DNA of 64,000 bases, from NCBI GenBank assembly GCA_947626985.1, contig CANQUG010000002.1, positions 62,001-126,000 of the forward strand, written 5' to 3'. The notes beneath the pieces were generated by a model. It saw only the letters and a list, made by a program, of their open reading frames with translations, was not told where the DNA came from and ran no database searches. The position numbers were made by a program, and so were the translations under genes. This DNA comes from an uncultured Lachnospiraceae bacterium (GTDB lineage Bacteria > Bacillota > Clostridia > Lachnospirales > Lachnospiraceae). Below, piece after piece: positions 17,397 through 25,846 of the stretch. Every line of letters starts with the position of its first letter. Within the stretch, counting starts at the first letter, position 1.

Positions 17397-18615
17397 CGTC
17401 CGATGTCCTTTCTGTGGGTTCCTTCTGACCTTCCGTCAGGGCCTCTCTGCCGATCCTCTCCGTCACCCGGAGAGAGCCGCTGCTGGTACAGGTCATGTCA
17501 TCTGTTTCTATTGTAACATTATTTGTGGAGATTTGAAGCCCTTTTTCCATTAATTTTTCCTCGTACCTCTGGAGACGGGAAAAGGCCAGCTTCCGCGCCT
17601 CCTCCTGCGTATACGCCGCCTGCTCCTCCCGGTACTGCTTCAGAGTGACGATTCCCAGGGAGGCGGGCAGCACAAAGTTTTCCGTGATCCGCAGAGGATA
17701 TTCCTCCGCGGTTCTCTCCCATCCGGAGGAAACATCCCCCTCCAGTTCCAGATACCAGCTGCCCGCTTTCAGGTAGATTCCCCTGCGCTCTTCGCCTGTG
17801 GGAACCTTATTCACATGCTTCAGGGAAAAAGACCGGTAATAAGGAAGATCATAGGCGATATAAATATCCGCGTCTGCATGGACGTACTCGCTGCGCACCA
17901 CCTCCTGACTGTCGTCCCGGATATCCAGTCTTCCCAGCACCAGAAGATCTCCCTTCTTACACACGTCTCCCGGCTTCACCTGGGGCACGCCCCGTCTGGT
18001 AACCATCTTTACGATGGTTCCCTCTTTGTCCGCAATGATACTGCAGGGCTTCTCCTCTTCCTCCTCCTTTTCCTCCATGAGGATTCCCTCCTGAATGGTG
18101 AGAAGCAGGCGGGTTCCCTCGATTCTGGCGGAGACCCAGGTGATCTCCGGATACTTTTTCCGGATGGACGCCGCGATGCCGCTGCAGTTCACCCGGCTTC
18201 TGGCCATGCCGTGAACCACTCCCTCCTGTTCCAGGAATTCCAGAATCTCCTGGGTGCTATGTTTCCGGTTCCCCTCCACATGGATGTTCCAGATCCTGGT
18301 GGACAGAAATCCCAGAAGGCAGAGACAGAGCAGGATTCCGACAAAAAAAGCCTTTCTTTTTTTACTTCTGAAAAAAAAGAAGGGCAGTCCATGCTTTTCC
18401 AGTATGCGGATATGTACCTTCGTCTTGCTGCGCAGAGGACGGAGAAGAAAAAAATCCTTTACGGAGAGGACTGCGTTCAGACACTGATCCTCTCCTCTGC
18501 AGATCTTCGTGAGGGCGATTCCGCGGCTTCTGCAAAGATTCAGAAATCGCTCCGCCTGTTCTCCCCTGACGGAAATCAGCACGTAACCTGCCAGGTATCT
18601 CAGCAGTCTCTCCAT
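17386..18615 (-). CDS. yqfD: Sporulation protein YqfD
   Basis: A 409-residue membrane protein of the YqfD family (Bacillus YqfD is made in the mother cell and needed for sporulation). It has an N-terminal cytoplasmic domain (GYVLISVRGEQAERFLNLC), one membrane helix near residues 90-107 (AFFVGILLCLCLLGFLST), then a large external domain with the FtsQ-like start RIWNIHVEGNRKHS and the conserved REEQAAYTQEEARKLA region. The distal end is highly charged. Start ATG with GGGGAG upstream. It directly follows yqfC, the usual partner. Confidence 0.92.
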   Translation of the reverse strand: MERLLRYLAGYVLISVRGEQAERFLNLCRSRGIALTKICRGEDQCLNAVLSVKDFFLLRPLRSKTKVHIRILEKHGLPFFFFRSKKRKAFFVGILLCLCLLGFLSTRIWNIHVEGNRKHSTQEILEFLEQEGVVHGMARSRVNCSGIAASIRKKYPEITWVSARIEGTRLLLTIQEGILMEEKEEEEEKPCSIIADKEGTIVKMVTRRGVPQVKPGDVCKKGDLLVLGRLDIRDDSQEVVRSEYVHADADIYIAYDLPYYRSFSLKHVNKVPTGEERRGIYLKAGSWYLELEGDVSSGWERTAEEYPLRITENFVLPASLGIVTLKQYREEQAAYTQEEARKLAFSRLQRYEEKLMEKGLQISTNNVTIETDDMTCTSSGSLRVTERIGREALTEGQKEPTERTSDDGE

Positions 18616-18672
18616 AAACGCTCCCCTTTTCCCAATAGATTCCCCTTAAAGCTCCCTTCGCCGTCCTTCCTT

Positions 18673-18948
18673 TCAGGACGTGAAAAATATACCGGAAATG
18701 CATCCTGTCACCTGCATTTCCTGAGTCGTATAGCAGGGAATTTCCAGACGCTTCCCGCTGATGGTGATCATCCCCCTCCAGGTGGACAGTATGATCTCCT
18801 CCCGGGTATACCGGACGATGCTGCGGTAATTTTCCACCACCGCCAGGCCGGGCCCCGTGACGGTGACGACGGCGTCCTGACAGGCCAGATCCCGGGGAAG
18901 CTCCAGCACCGTTCCAATCTGCTCCCTCCACCTGTGCAGTTTTTTCAT
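18673..18948 (-). CDS. yqfC: Sporulation protein YqfC (YabP/YqfC family)
   Basis: A 91-residue YabP/YqfC-family protein: ELPRDLACQDAVVTVTGPGL, VVENYRSIVRYTREEI and TWRGMITISGKRL. In Bacillus yqfC is transcribed with yqfD in the mother cell under sigma-E. I chose the ATG at 18948 (MKKLHRWREQ) because the longer frame starting at 19098 runs through a duplicated DNA element and adds unrelated sequence, while AAGGGGAG precedes this ATG. Confidence 0.9.
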   Translation of the reverse strand: MKKLHRWREQIGTVLELPRDLACQDAVVTVTGPGLAVVENYRSIVRYTREEIILSTWRGMITISGKRLEIPCYTTQEMQVTGCISGIFFTS

Positions 18949-18965
18949 GGACAGCTCCCCTTTCC

Positions 18966-19061
18966 CTTCCTGAATATCCTTTGTCCCCGGGGAGCGAAAG
19001 CTTCCCGCCTGATACAGTCCGCCCGCGTCCTCTTCCCGAACGTCCTTTGTCCCCGGGGAGC
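18966..19061. repeat. Two 30-bp direct repeats upstream of yqfC
   Basis: Copies at 18966-18995 and 19032-19061 differ at only three positions. Their last 19 bases (ending in CCCCGGGGAGC) are identical and contain the palindrome CCCCGGGG. Similarity extends further, since CTGATACA recurs just beyond each core. They fill the region between the previous terminator and yqfC, so they may affect its expression. Confidence 0.7.
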
Positions 19062-19073
19062 TTCTGATACAAT

Positions 19074-19150
19074 AAAAAATCCCCTCCGGCTTTTTCATCA
19101 GTACCCGGAATCTTTACCGTTCGCTGTACTAATGTATGCCGGAGGGAATC
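19074..19150 (-). terminator. Probable terminator of the Dabb-rlmH-DUF2284 unit
   Basis: On the minus strand GATTCCCTCCGGC and GCCGGAGGGGAT can pair across about 48 nt that include an inner AGTAC/GTACT stem. TTTTTT follows. The outer stem plus T-tract acts like an intrinsic terminator, though the loop is unusually long. Confidence 0.55.
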
Positions 19151-19188
19151 TCCTTATGTATGCGTCGGCCGCTTTCCGCGGCGAAAAC

Positions 19189-19752
19189 TTACGCGCTTTT
19201 TTCCGCGCTGCCCTTCTCCCGGAAAAGCACCAGGGAAAACCAGAGGATCACGTTTCCGTCCAGCTGATATTCCATTCCATGCTCCAGGGCAATATCGTAA
19301 ACCACCACTCCATGGCTTTCCAGACAGGGATGCATCCGTTTCGGATGTACGCAGGGCTCTCCCCTTTTATAAGCGCATTCCCTGCAGATATCACAGGATT
19401 CCGTGGAGAGAATAAACACCTCGTATCCCTGTTCTTCCATGTACTCTCCCATGGCGGTGGAGAGATCCTCGTGGGCCCTCCTGGTGGTCAGCATTTCCTC
19501 CATGTTCAGCAGATCGGAAACCTCGGCCACGCTGGAAAAAAAGATGCCGTGAGTATAGCTGTGAATCCGCTTGTCACACTCTTCCACCGTACCCACACCG
19601 GGGGGACAGGCCCAGGTGGAGCCGTACCGCTCACACTCGATCCTGCAGATTTCACGCACCCGGGGAACGGTCTGAATCTCCCGGGCAGAAAGAATTCTGT
19701 ATTCATATATGGGATACTGAGAAACAAATTCCTCAAATTTTTCCAGGTCCAT
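19189..19752 (-). CDS. DUF2284 cysteine-rich (metal-binding) protein
   Basis: A 187-residue DUF2284 protein. The typical cysteine spacing is present: ICRIEC near the start, WACPPGVGT, then CDICRECAYKRGEPCVHP and MHPC. These cysteines probably bind an iron-sulfur cluster or metal. The family is common in anaerobes and its function is unknown. I start it at the ATG at 19752 (MDLEKFEEF), which has GGGAGG five bases upstream, not at the in-frame ATG 39 bp earlier. It lies 19 bp after rlmH in the same direction. Confidence 0.85.
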   Translation of the reverse strand: MDLEKFEEFVSQYPIYEYRILSAREIQTVPRVREICRIECERYGSTWACPPGVGTVEECDKRIHSYTHGIFFSSVAEVSDLLNMEEMLTTRRAHEDLSTAMGEYMEEQGYEVFILSTESCDICRECAYKRGEPCVHPKRMHPCLESHGVVVYDIALEHGMEYQLDGNVILWFSLVLFREKGSAEKSA

Positions 19753-19771
19753 GACAGCCTCCCTGCCGCCC

Positions 19772-20251
19772 TCATTTGTGATAGGGCTCATGATTCATAA
19801 TGCGAAAGGAACGGTAGATCTGTTCCAGAAGAATCAGCTGCATCAGCTGGTGGGGAAAGGTCAGTCTGGAAAAGCTTACCTTCTCATCCGCCCGCTTCAG
19901 CACGTTCTCTCCCAGTCCCAGAGAGCCTCCGATGACAAACGCCAGAGAGCTGTGCCCCTGAACCCCCAGTCTCTGGATCTTTTCGGAAAGCTCCGGGGAA
20001 TCCGGCATGTTCCCCTCAATAGCCAGAGCGAGAACATAATCCTGCTCCCGGATCGCCTTCAGCAGCCGCTCTCCCTCGATCTGCCTGATCCGGGCGGACA
20101 GAGCCTCTGAAGCGCCGTCCGGCGTTTTTTCATCCGGTACCTGAAAGAAGCTCAGCCGGCAGTACCGGCCCAGTCTTTTCCGGTACTCCGCGATACCCTC
20201 CGTCAGATATCCTTCCTTTATTTTTCCAACGGACAAAATACGGATTTCCAT
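19772..20251 (-). CDS. rlmH: 23S rRNA (pseudouridine1915-N3)-methyltransferase RlmH
   Basis: A 159-residue SPOUT methyltransferase of standard length that methylates pseudouridine 1915 in helix 69 of 23S rRNA. It opens with MEIRILSVGKIKEGYL and carries the SAM-binding knot FVIGGSLGLGENVL and the C-terminal LTFPHQLMQLILLEQIYRSF. The ATG overlaps the stop of the upstream Dabb gene (TGATG), which sets the start and shows coupling. Confidence 0.97.
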   Translation of the reverse strand: MEIRILSVGKIKEGYLTEGIAEYRKRLGRYCRLSFFQVPDEKTPDGASEALSARIRQIEGERLLKAIREQDYVLALAIEGNMPDSPELSEKIQRLGVQGHSSLAFVIGGSLGLGENVLKRADEKVSFSRLTFPHQLMQLILLEQIYRSFRIMNHEPYHK

Positions 20252-20550
20252 CACATCTCGTAGTCCAGGCAGGCTCTGCCGCAGGTCACGCTGCGGACAA
20301 AGGCCGCCACCTTCAGATGATCCGGATTGTCCTTATAGTCTTTCAGGGCCTGGGCGCTCTCCAGTTCGGATACCAGACTCAGGTCATGGGTGCTGGAGCT
20401 GATGGGGTGAAGGATCACCCGGGCGCTGAGAAGTCCCGGAACAACCCCCACAAGGCCCTCCAGGCCTTCCTTGATCCTCAGTGCCGCCGCTTCTCTCTCG
20501 TCCTTGGGAATCTCCTCTCTGAACGACCACATTACAATATGCTTTACCAT
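20251..20550 (-). CDS. Dabb-family (stress-responsive A/B barrel) protein
   Basis: A 99-residue ferredoxin-fold dimeric alpha/beta barrel protein. It shows the Dabb pattern: MVKHIVMWSF at the start, LEGLVGVVPGLLSARVIL, and DLSLVSELESAQALKDYKDN with HLKVAAFVRSV at the end. Biochemical roles in the family vary and are unknown here. Ribosome site AAGGAGGTTGTT. First gene of the probable Dabb-rlmH-DUF2284 unit. Confidence 0.9.
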   Translation of the reverse strand: MVKHIVMWSFREEIPKDEREAAALRIKEGLEGLVGVVPGLLSARVILHPISSSTHDLSLVSELESAQALKDYKDNPDHLKVAAFVRSVTCGRACLDYEM

Positions 20551-20621
20551 AACAACCTCCTTATCCTTAATAAACGAAGTGTTCTGCTCTGACAGTTCTC
20601 CGGCCGCGTAGCCGGAATGCT

Positions 20622-21701
20622 TCAGTATCTGAGATAATAACTGCGGACCACGGGCTCGCTCATCTCCCCGTTGGCCGATACGGAAATGGCGTAAAATACG
20701 TGATACCCCGCCGGCATGGAGACAGGCATGGTATACTCCGTACTGTTCTGATCGGGCTCATGGTCAAAGGCATAGTATCCTTTGCACCCCTCCGGCACTT
20801 CCATCTCAATGCGCGTCTCCCCCTCGTAGTCGCCGTTTTCGGGGGACACCTTCGGCGGATCCGGTTTTCCCGACACCACCACATACCGGGCAGTTACCAC
20901 ATTGCTGGGGATCCCCAGTTCATTTACCCCGAAGGCTTTCAGTTCCGTGGTCCCCGCCGGAATGGACACCGGCTCCTCATAGAGAAGGCTGTCCCTGTCC
21001 GGTTCCGAACCGTCAACGGTGTAATAAATTCTTTCACAGTCCGCTGACAGGGTCACCTGCTGGCTGGAGGTATAGGTGCCCGACCCCAGACTGAACACCG
21101 GATCCTCACAGATATACTCCGACAGAGCGCTGCGGAGGGTCTCCTCCGTACAGCCGTCCATAAACTCCTTAACCTCCTCCGTCCTGCCCGCCTTCACATA
21201 AATCTCCAGAAGCTCCCTGCAGGCGTCCTCATTGTCCGGATACTGTCTGACCATCCCCAAAAGGATCAGCGCGGCGGAATCGTAGTCCTCCACGGCGGTC
21301 ATGATCTTTCCCAGAAGAAGATTGGCCTTCAGGCTGCTGCCGTCCTTTTCCAGAGCTTTGTGAATGCTCTCCGCTGCCTTCCGGTAGTCCTTCTGCCGGT
21401 AGGCTTTCTCCGAGCGCTGGTACAGGGCCTCGAAGGTATGGCCGCGGGCATACAGGATTCCTCCCGCAGCCCCCAGAGCCAGCAGTCCGGCCAGGATCAG
21501 AAGCATGTGCTTCCGGTTCAGCCGCCTGTGCGCCGGCTCCCTGGAGGAAGGAAGCTCCGGCGCTTCCGCCTCCTCCAGTTTCTTTTTTTCCATGAGGGTT
21601 TCCACGGAATTGAATTCCTTCACCCATGGAATTTCCGTAAGGCAGTACTGACAATACAGAGAACCCTTCTGCACCTCTCTGTGACATTTGGGACATTTCA
21701 T
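20622..21701 (-). CDS. Zinc-ribbon, membrane-anchored TPR protein with chitobiase-type C-terminal domains
   Basis: A 359-residue protein: an N-terminal zinc ribbon (CPKCHREV and CQYC, four Cys); a short linker; one membrane helix near residues 65-85 (MLLILAGLLALGAAGGILYA); about four TPR-like helical repeats (AYRQKDYRKAAESIHKAL, LLGKIMTAVEDYDSAAL); then two beta domains of the chitobiase/hexosaminidase C-terminal type (YYTVDGSEPDRDSLLYEEP, YYAFDHEPDQNSTEY). The ribbon would be cytoplasmic and the rest outside. Role unknown. Start uncertain: the ATG at 21701 is used, but a TTG five codons earlier is possible since neither has a strong ribosome site. It lies 50 bp after ftsK. Confidence 0.8.
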   Translation of the reverse strand: MKCPKCHREVQKGSLYCQYCLTEIPWVKEFNSVETLMEKKKLEEAEAPELPSSREPAHRRLNRKHMLLILAGLLALGAAGGILYARGHTFEALYQRSEKAYRQKDYRKAAESIHKALEKDGSSLKANLLLGKIMTAVEDYDSAALILLGMVRQYPDNEDACRELLEIYVKAGRTEEVKEFMDGCTEETLRSALSEYICEDPVFSLGSGTYTSSQQVTLSADCERIYYTVDGSEPDRDSLLYEEPVSIPAGTTELKAFGVNELGIPSNVVTARYVVVSGKPDPPKVSPENGDYEGETRIEMEVPEGCKGYYAFDHEPDQNSTEYTMPVSMPAGYHVFYAISVSANGEMSEPVVRSYYLRY

Positions 21702-21750
21702 TTTATCACATTCCAATCATAATTCAATGTACCGAAGATCTCACCGGGTA

Positions 21751-24621
21751 TCAAAGGCCCTCTTCGATGTAATTTTCAAATTCTTCCATGGACATCAGAA
21801 CCTTGCGGGGCCTGGTGCCCTCCTCAGGTCCCACCACGCCGGCGTCCGCCAGCTGGTCCATGATCCGGGCCGCGCGGTTAAATCCGATCTTGAACATTCT
21901 CTGCAGCATTCCGATGGACGCCTTCTCCTTATCGATGATGAATTTTCCCGCCTCCTCAAAGTACGCGTCCCGGTCATCCCCTCCGGAAGCGCCTCCGGCA
22001 AGGCTGACCGTATTCATTTGCTGCTGAATGCTGGAGCTGTAGGCTGTTCCGGGATTCTGGTCCTTGAGAAATTCCACGATACTGCTTACCTCCTCGTCGG
22101 AGACGAAGGCACCCTGAAGTCTGGCAGGCTTCTGGTACCCCTGCGGATAAAAGAGCATGTCGCCCTTCCCCAGAAGCTTCTCGGCTCCGTGCATATCCAG
22201 GATCGTTCTGGAATCCACCCCCGAGGAGACGGAAAAGGCAATTCTGGACGGCATGTTGGCCTTGATCAGACCGGTAATAACGTTTACCGAGGGCCGCTGG
22301 GTAGCGATGATCAGATGAATTCCCGCCGCGCGGGCCAGCTGGGCCAGACGGCAGATGGAATCCTCCACCTCTCCCGGGGCCACCATCATAAGATCCGCCA
22401 GCTCGTCCACGATGATCACGATCTGAGGAAATCTTTCCGGTCTGGTCTCACCCTCGGGAATGGTCATATTTTCCACTTTTTTATTATATTCTCCCAGATT
22501 CCTCACCCGGTACTCCGCGAAGGTGTTGTACCTGGAATTCATCTCCGTCACCGCCCAGTTCAGGGCTCCGGCCGCCTTCTTGGGATCCGTCACCACAGGA
22601 ATGAGAAGATGGGGCACGCCGTTATATACGCTGAGCTCCACCACCTTGGGATCCACCATGATCAGCTTCACCTCGTCCGGCTTCGCCTTGTACAGCAGAC
22701 TGATGACCAGAGTGTTGATGCATACGGATTTTCCTGAACCGGTAGCTCCCGCGATAAGGAGATGGGGCATTTTTCCGATGTCCGCCACCACAGGCTTGCC
22801 CGCAATATCCTTTCCCACCGCGAAGGAGAGCTTCGAGGGCGCCTCCTGGAACTCTTTGGACTGAAGCAGGTCTCTCAGCATCACGGGACTGTTTTCTTTG
22901 TTGGGCACTTCGATGCCCACGGCGGCCTTCCCGGGAATGGGGGCCTCTATCCGGATATCCGGGGCCGCCAGATTCAGCTTGATATCATCCGCCAGCCCCA
23001 CGATGCGGCTGACCTTCACGCCCATATCCGGCTGAAGCTCATACCTGGTTACCGTGGGGCCGCAGCTGATATTGGTGACGGTAACGTTCACGCCGAAGTT
23101 CTGCAGCGTATCGTGAAGCTTCTGAGCAGTTTTTCTGAGATATTCGTCGGAATCCCCCTGGGACCTGCCGTTTCCCTTTTTCAGAAGCTTCAGGGGAGGA
23201 TACTGATAGTCCTTCTTCACAGCTTCCGCCTGTTCTCCGATTTCCTGACGGATGTTTTCAAGGTCGGAGGCTATTTCCTCCGGGGCAGACCGGGGCTTTT
23301 TCGACGGTTCCCGGCGCCGGGGCTTTTCCTCCGGCACAGACGGGCTGACGTCCGCTACCTCCTCTTCCTCCATCAGAGACAGAGATTCTGATTCTTCGTC
23401 AAAGATTTCCTCAGGTTCCGAAAGGGAGATGGATTCTCCCCGCTGGATCTGAAACTCCGGTTCCCTCTTTTCCGGAACATTCTTTTCGGCAGCATTTTTT
23501 TTCGGGTTCCTTTTTTCTGACGGGTTATTTTCTGAGGCATTACTTTCTGAGGATGTTTTTTCTGAGGACAAAGCGGTTTTTCGTTTCTTTCTCCGGCCGG
23601 CGGGCTCTTTCACCGGAAGGATTTCCTCAGGGGATTCTCCGGAAAAATCTGAAAAATCCGAAATGTCCGATCCATCGCCGGATACATCGTCGAATGCATC
23701 TCCGAAATCATCCTCAGGGATGTCCGGTCCCTCCCCGAACACGCCGGAAGATACGGATTTCCCGGCATGATCCAGCACAGGCGGGGTCTGGAAAACGCGC
23801 TCCGTCCTTTTTCCCCGCACTGCGTTTCCTTTTCGGGAAGGAGAACCGTTGACGACCTCTTTTTCCTCCCGGTCCTCCTCCAGCTGCTCCAGCTCCTCCT
23901 CCAGGATTCTTCTGCGCTCCGCAAGGCGTTCCTCCCTGCGCTGACGCCGCTCCTGCTGACGGATCTCTTTTTTCAGCTCTCTCTCCGGCTGACCCTCCAT
24001 ATACCGCTCCTGTCCTCCCTGAACCAGCTGGAGGACGCCGTCCCAGAGACGCCCCGCGAACCCGAAGAAGGATCTCTGGGTGATCAGGATCAGGCATACC
24101 AGAAGCACCACGCAGATGATGATGCCGGAGCCGATCACTCCGAAAGCGGATGTGGTGGAAATGCAGACGGCTCCTCCCAGAATGCCTCCCCCCGTCTGAT
24201 AGTCGGAGGAAACGGAATAATAGTCCAAAAGGGTGCTGCTTTTCACATAACCTTCGGTCACAAGCTGTACCAGACCGCAGAGAAAAATGAAAAACACCAC
24301 CGCCGAAAGAATTTTTTTACAGGCAAGCGAATTATGTCTGTTGGATATGAAAAATGCCGTGCACAAAAATAAAAATACCGGAAACACATAAGCCATGAGT
24401 CCCATGATGCCGAAGGACACGGAGCTGATGACTCTCCCTGCGTCACCGCCCATCCCCAAATTCCCGATCATCATAAGTGCGCAGACCGCCAGCACGATCA
24501 GAAGAATGATCTCCGCCTGAAAGCCGCCGGACTGCTGCCTGCTCTTCCCGGTACTCCTGCCTTTTACGTTCTTTTTTCCGGTACCGCTTTTTCTGCTTTT
24601 CTGATTTTTAGATACTGCCAT
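21751..24621 (-). CDS. ftsK: DNA translocase FtsK/SpoIIIE
   Basis: A 956-residue translocase. Four N-terminal membrane helices (about residues 35-190) are followed by a long charged linker, rich in Glu, Lys and Ser (about 200-450), then the RecA-like motor. The motor has Walker A GATGSGKSVCINTL, Walker B VIIVDELADLMM and the FtsK motif ATQRPSVNVITGLIKAN. The winged-helix gamma domain (about 890-956: DAYFEEAGKFIIDKEKAS, KIGFNRAARIMDQLADAG) recognises KOPS/SRS-type sequences. It pumps chromosomal DNA through the division or sporulation septum. The fairly short N-terminal region is typical of Firmicutes SpoIIIE. Sequence alone does not separate FtsK from SpoIIIE. Confidence 0.97.
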   Translation of the reverse strand: MAVSKNQKSRKSGTGKKNVKGRSTGKSRQQSGGFQAEIILLIVLAVCALMMIGNLGMGGDAGRVISSVSFGIMGLMAYVFPVFLFLCTAFFISNRHNSLACKKILSAVVFFIFLCGLVQLVTEGYVKSSTLLDYYSVSSDYQTGGGILGGAVCISTTSAFGVIGSGIIICVVLLVCLILITQRSFFGFAGRLWDGVLQLVQGGQERYMEGQPERELKKEIRQQERRQRREERLAERRRILEEELEQLEEDREEKEVVNGSPSRKGNAVRGKRTERVFQTPPVLDHAGKSVSSGVFGEGPDIPEDDFGDAFDDVSGDGSDISDFSDFSGESPEEILPVKEPAGRRKKRKTALSSEKTSSESNASENNPSEKRNPKKNAAEKNVPEKREPEFQIQRGESISLSEPEEIFDEESESLSLMEEEEVADVSPSVPEEKPRRREPSKKPRSAPEEIASDLENIRQEIGEQAEAVKKDYQYPPLKLLKKGNGRSQGDSDEYLRKTAQKLHDTLQNFGVNVTVTNISCGPTVTRYELQPDMGVKVSRIVGLADDIKLNLAAPDIRIEAPIPGKAAVGIEVPNKENSPVMLRDLLQSKEFQEAPSKLSFAVGKDIAGKPVVADIGKMPHLLIAGATGSGKSVCINTLVISLLYKAKPDEVKLIMVDPKVVELSVYNGVPHLLIPVVTDPKKAAGALNWAVTEMNSRYNTFAEYRVRNLGEYNKKVENMTIPEGETRPERFPQIVIIVDELADLMMVAPGEVEDSICRLAQLARAAGIHLIIATQRPSVNVITGLIKANMPSRIAFSVSSGVDSRTILDMHGAEKLLGKGDMLFYPQGYQKPARLQGAFVSDEEVSSIVEFLKDQNPGTAYSSSIQQQMNTVSLAGGASGGDDRDAYFEEAGKFIIDKEKASIGMLQRMFKIGFNRAARIMDQLADAGVVGPEEGTRPRKVLMSMEEFENYIEEGL

Positions 24622-24756
24622 GTAATTGGCTCCCCTCCTGTTTCACGAAATCCATAAACCCGGCGCTTCCTTTTCAGGGAAGACAAAAGACCACCTGAAC
24701 GGCAGACCGCCCTCCCTCTGTCACAAAAGAGAATCCTGCTCCCCAAAATTCTCCCC

Positions 24757-25635
24757 TTACAGTACGTAATTTCCTATGAGGGTGAAAGTCCCCGCCAGAA
24801 AACAGTAGTAGGCAAAATAGCGGAATTTCGTCTTATGTACCAGCTTCAGCAGAAACCGGATGACCGCCCGCCCTACCAGTCCGGCCGTCACAGCCGCCAG
24901 CAGACAGGCAAAGCCCCGTCCCACCGTCATACCGGACGCGGTAAAGCTCCCCGTTTCCAGAAGCATGGCCCCCACAATGGCGGGAACGGACAGGATATAG
25001 GAATACTTCACGGCAAAGCTTCTGGAAAATCCGCAGAGAAGAGCGGCGCACATGGTGAGCCCGCTCCTGGACAGTCCGGGAAACACGGAAAGGCCCTGGC
25101 AGATACCGATCCACATGGCGCTGTCGTACCCTGTGGCCCTGATGCCCTTCTTTCCGCCGCATCTGCTCATGTCCGTCACCAGAAGAACCACTCCCGTAAT
25201 GAGAAGCCCGATCCCGGGGATCATGGGAGAAACGGCGCTCTTCACCGCCAGTCTTCTGGCCGTATATCCCAGAAGGGCCGTGGGGATCATGGATACAAGG
25301 AGCAGGGCGGAAAATTTCCGGTAATTGCTGTTTACGATCTTTGCGTAGCGGAGAGCGTCCCCCGTTCTCCGGTTATGAAAATAGAGGTGAAGATTCCCCA
25401 GCAGATCTCCTGCCATCCCAAGGGTTTCCTCCACCACTCTGCGAAATTCCCTGCGGAAGACGGTCAGCACCGCCCAGAGCGTCCCCACATGGAGCATGAC
25501 TTCCAGAAGTCCTCCCGGACCTCTCTGCATTCCCAGTAATTTCTGCACGATGCATACATGCCCGAAGCTGCTCACCGGCAAAAATTCCGTGATTCCCTGT
25601 ACGATTCCCAACAACACTGCATACAAAGCCGCCAT
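24757..25635 (-). CDS. uppP: Undecaprenyl-diphosphatase UppP (BacA family)
   Basis: A 292-residue integral membrane enzyme that dephosphorylates undecaprenyl diphosphate, recycling the lipid carrier for wall synthesis; it confers bacitracin tolerance. Motif 1 is QGITEFLPVSSFGH (usual form TEFLPVSSTGH, so the T/S before GH is F here); motif 2 is FPGLSRSGLT. About eight helices. The ATG at 25635 (MAALYAVLLG) has AGGAG six bases upstream; the longer frame would add 19 charged residues. It has its own promoter at 25703-25731. Confidence 0.93.
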   Translation of the reverse strand: MAALYAVLLGIVQGITEFLPVSSFGHVCIVQKLLGMQRGPGGLLEVMLHVGTLWAVLTVFRREFRRVVEETLGMAGDLLGNLHLYFHNRRTGDALRYAKIVNSNYRKFSALLLVSMIPTALLGYTARRLAVKSAVSPMIPGIGLLITGVVLLVTDMSRCGGKKGIRATGYDSAMWIGICQGLSVFPGLSRSGLTMCAALLCGFSRSFAVKYSYILSVPAIVGAMLLETGSFTASGMTVGRGFACLLAAVTAGLVGRAVIRFLLKLVHKTKFRYFAYYCFLAGTFTLIGNYVL

Positions 25636-25702
25636 ATGTTTCTCCTGTGAACGGCGCTCTTTCGTAAGTCCGCCTTTACTTTTTTTGCCCACTGTCTAGG
25701 GT

Positions 25703-25731
25703 AGTATAGCACATCCGGAGAAAAGTTACAA
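25703..25731 (-). promoter_or_regulatory. Sigma-A promoter of uppP
   Basis: The minus strand has TTGTAA, a 17-bp spacer and TATACT, about 70 bp before the uppP start and just after the oxidoreductase operon terminator. Confidence 0.7.
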
Positions 25732-25740
25732 CAAAAAGGT

Positions 25741-25795
25741 GGCTGCCGAAAAACAGCCAAAAACAGCAGTCCCCTGTACGGCTGTACAGGGGACT
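25741..25795 (-). terminator. Double terminator of the oxidoreductase operon
   Basis: On the minus strand the first hairpin is AGTCCCCTGTAC / GTACAGGGGACT (12 bp, 4-nt loop) followed by TGTTTTTGG. A second, GGCTG / CAGCC, is followed by TTTTT. It lies about 50 bp after the large-subunit stop. Confidence 0.85.
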
Positions 25796-25846
25796 GGTAT
25801 ATTCAGGTCATCTGACGAACGGATCTTCTGCCGCCGGCAGCCGTTC

